Assembly (NCBI GenBank): GCA_947247005.1
Contig: OX365944.1
Coordinates: 4,104,501 to 4,168,500, forward strand
Source: Spisula solida
Lineage: Eukaryota > Mollusca > Bivalvia > Venerida > Mactridae
DNA length: 64,000 nt
Direction of reading: 5' to 3'
The stretch is not shown here. The first letter of the stretch is position 1. More notes on this DNA, generated by a model, which did not search any database, was not told the DNA's origin, and saw only the letters and a program-made list of their open reading frames with translations.

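Larger units (their letters stand above)
974..63980. other. Introns longer than 300 bases with nothing recognised
   Basis: In these introns I see only AT-rich sequence or short microsatellites: 15547-16132, 16645-17180, 17504-17892, 20093-20460, 20971-21201, 21696-22083, 22683-23385, 26048-26672, 28239-28765, 36398-36832, 36956-37409, 37593-37985, 38103-38735, 40478-40883, 43557-44128, 45226-45534, 49075-49434, 51055-51526, 51659-51997, 54672-55063, 56326-56634, 56779-57237, 61575-62438, 63605-63980. Some probably hold unrecognised dispersed repeats. Confidence 0.5.

Overview
The window is animal nuclear DNA, most likely from a mollusc and probably a bivalve. The evidence is an intron-rich gene with AT-rich introns and standard GT..AG splice sites. 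The introns also carry repeat families typical of bivalve genomes: AACAAGAGC..-headed elements, short elements ending in GACGGACGGACAGAC-like runs, tRNA-derived SINEs, many small inverted-repeat elements (MITEs) and long minisatellites. No prokaryotic features, no transposase or reverse-transcriptase gene and no plus-strand gene could be supported.

Essentially the whole window is one gene on the minus strand. It enters at the right edge (position 64000, towards the 5' end) and leaves at the left edge. I rebuilt 68 exons (e1, partial, at 63981-64000, to e68 at 717-973) by joining reading frame with splice sites. Every exon-exon junction keeps the frame. Together they give about 4,270 codons, with about 40 linkers between tandem cadherin-type (EC) repeats. 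Signal peptide, membrane segment, cytoplasmic tail and both gene ends lie outside, so this is an internal ectodomain piece of a giant cadherin-like protein.

From e1 to e65 the gene is built from two alternating exon types, all phase 0. Type A (59-69 codons) carries the last strand of one repeat (x-V-x-AYD-xxx-P), the linker (usually xRNxxxPxF) and the first half of the next repeat up to ATDxD. Type B (38-48 codons) carries the second half (Y-x-I-x-G .. YFxI-xxx-TGxI .. Y-x-V). Exceptions are e48 (A+B fused), e62 (B+A fused) and e66, a single 651-codon exon holding six linkers without an intron. The pattern ends at e67/e68, where the intron is phase 2. e68 is an unsplit, more canonical cadherin repeat followed by an RTKR furin-like site.

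The introns hold nearly all the remaining sequence: at least 17 tandem arrays (unit 15-49 bp), about a dozen MITE-like inverted-repeat elements, several dispersed families with two or more copies here, one tRNA-derived SINE and two tRNA-like fragments. Several arrays begin directly at splice sites, and three appear to have grown from a segment of a dispersed repeat. Near 9.0-9.4 kb the 3' end of one exon with its splice donor has been copied three times.

The most unusual points are the linker chemistry (canonical DxNDN replaced by xRNxN), the intronless six-repeat block, the strict two-exon module and the origin of minisatellites inside MITEs and beside splice sites.
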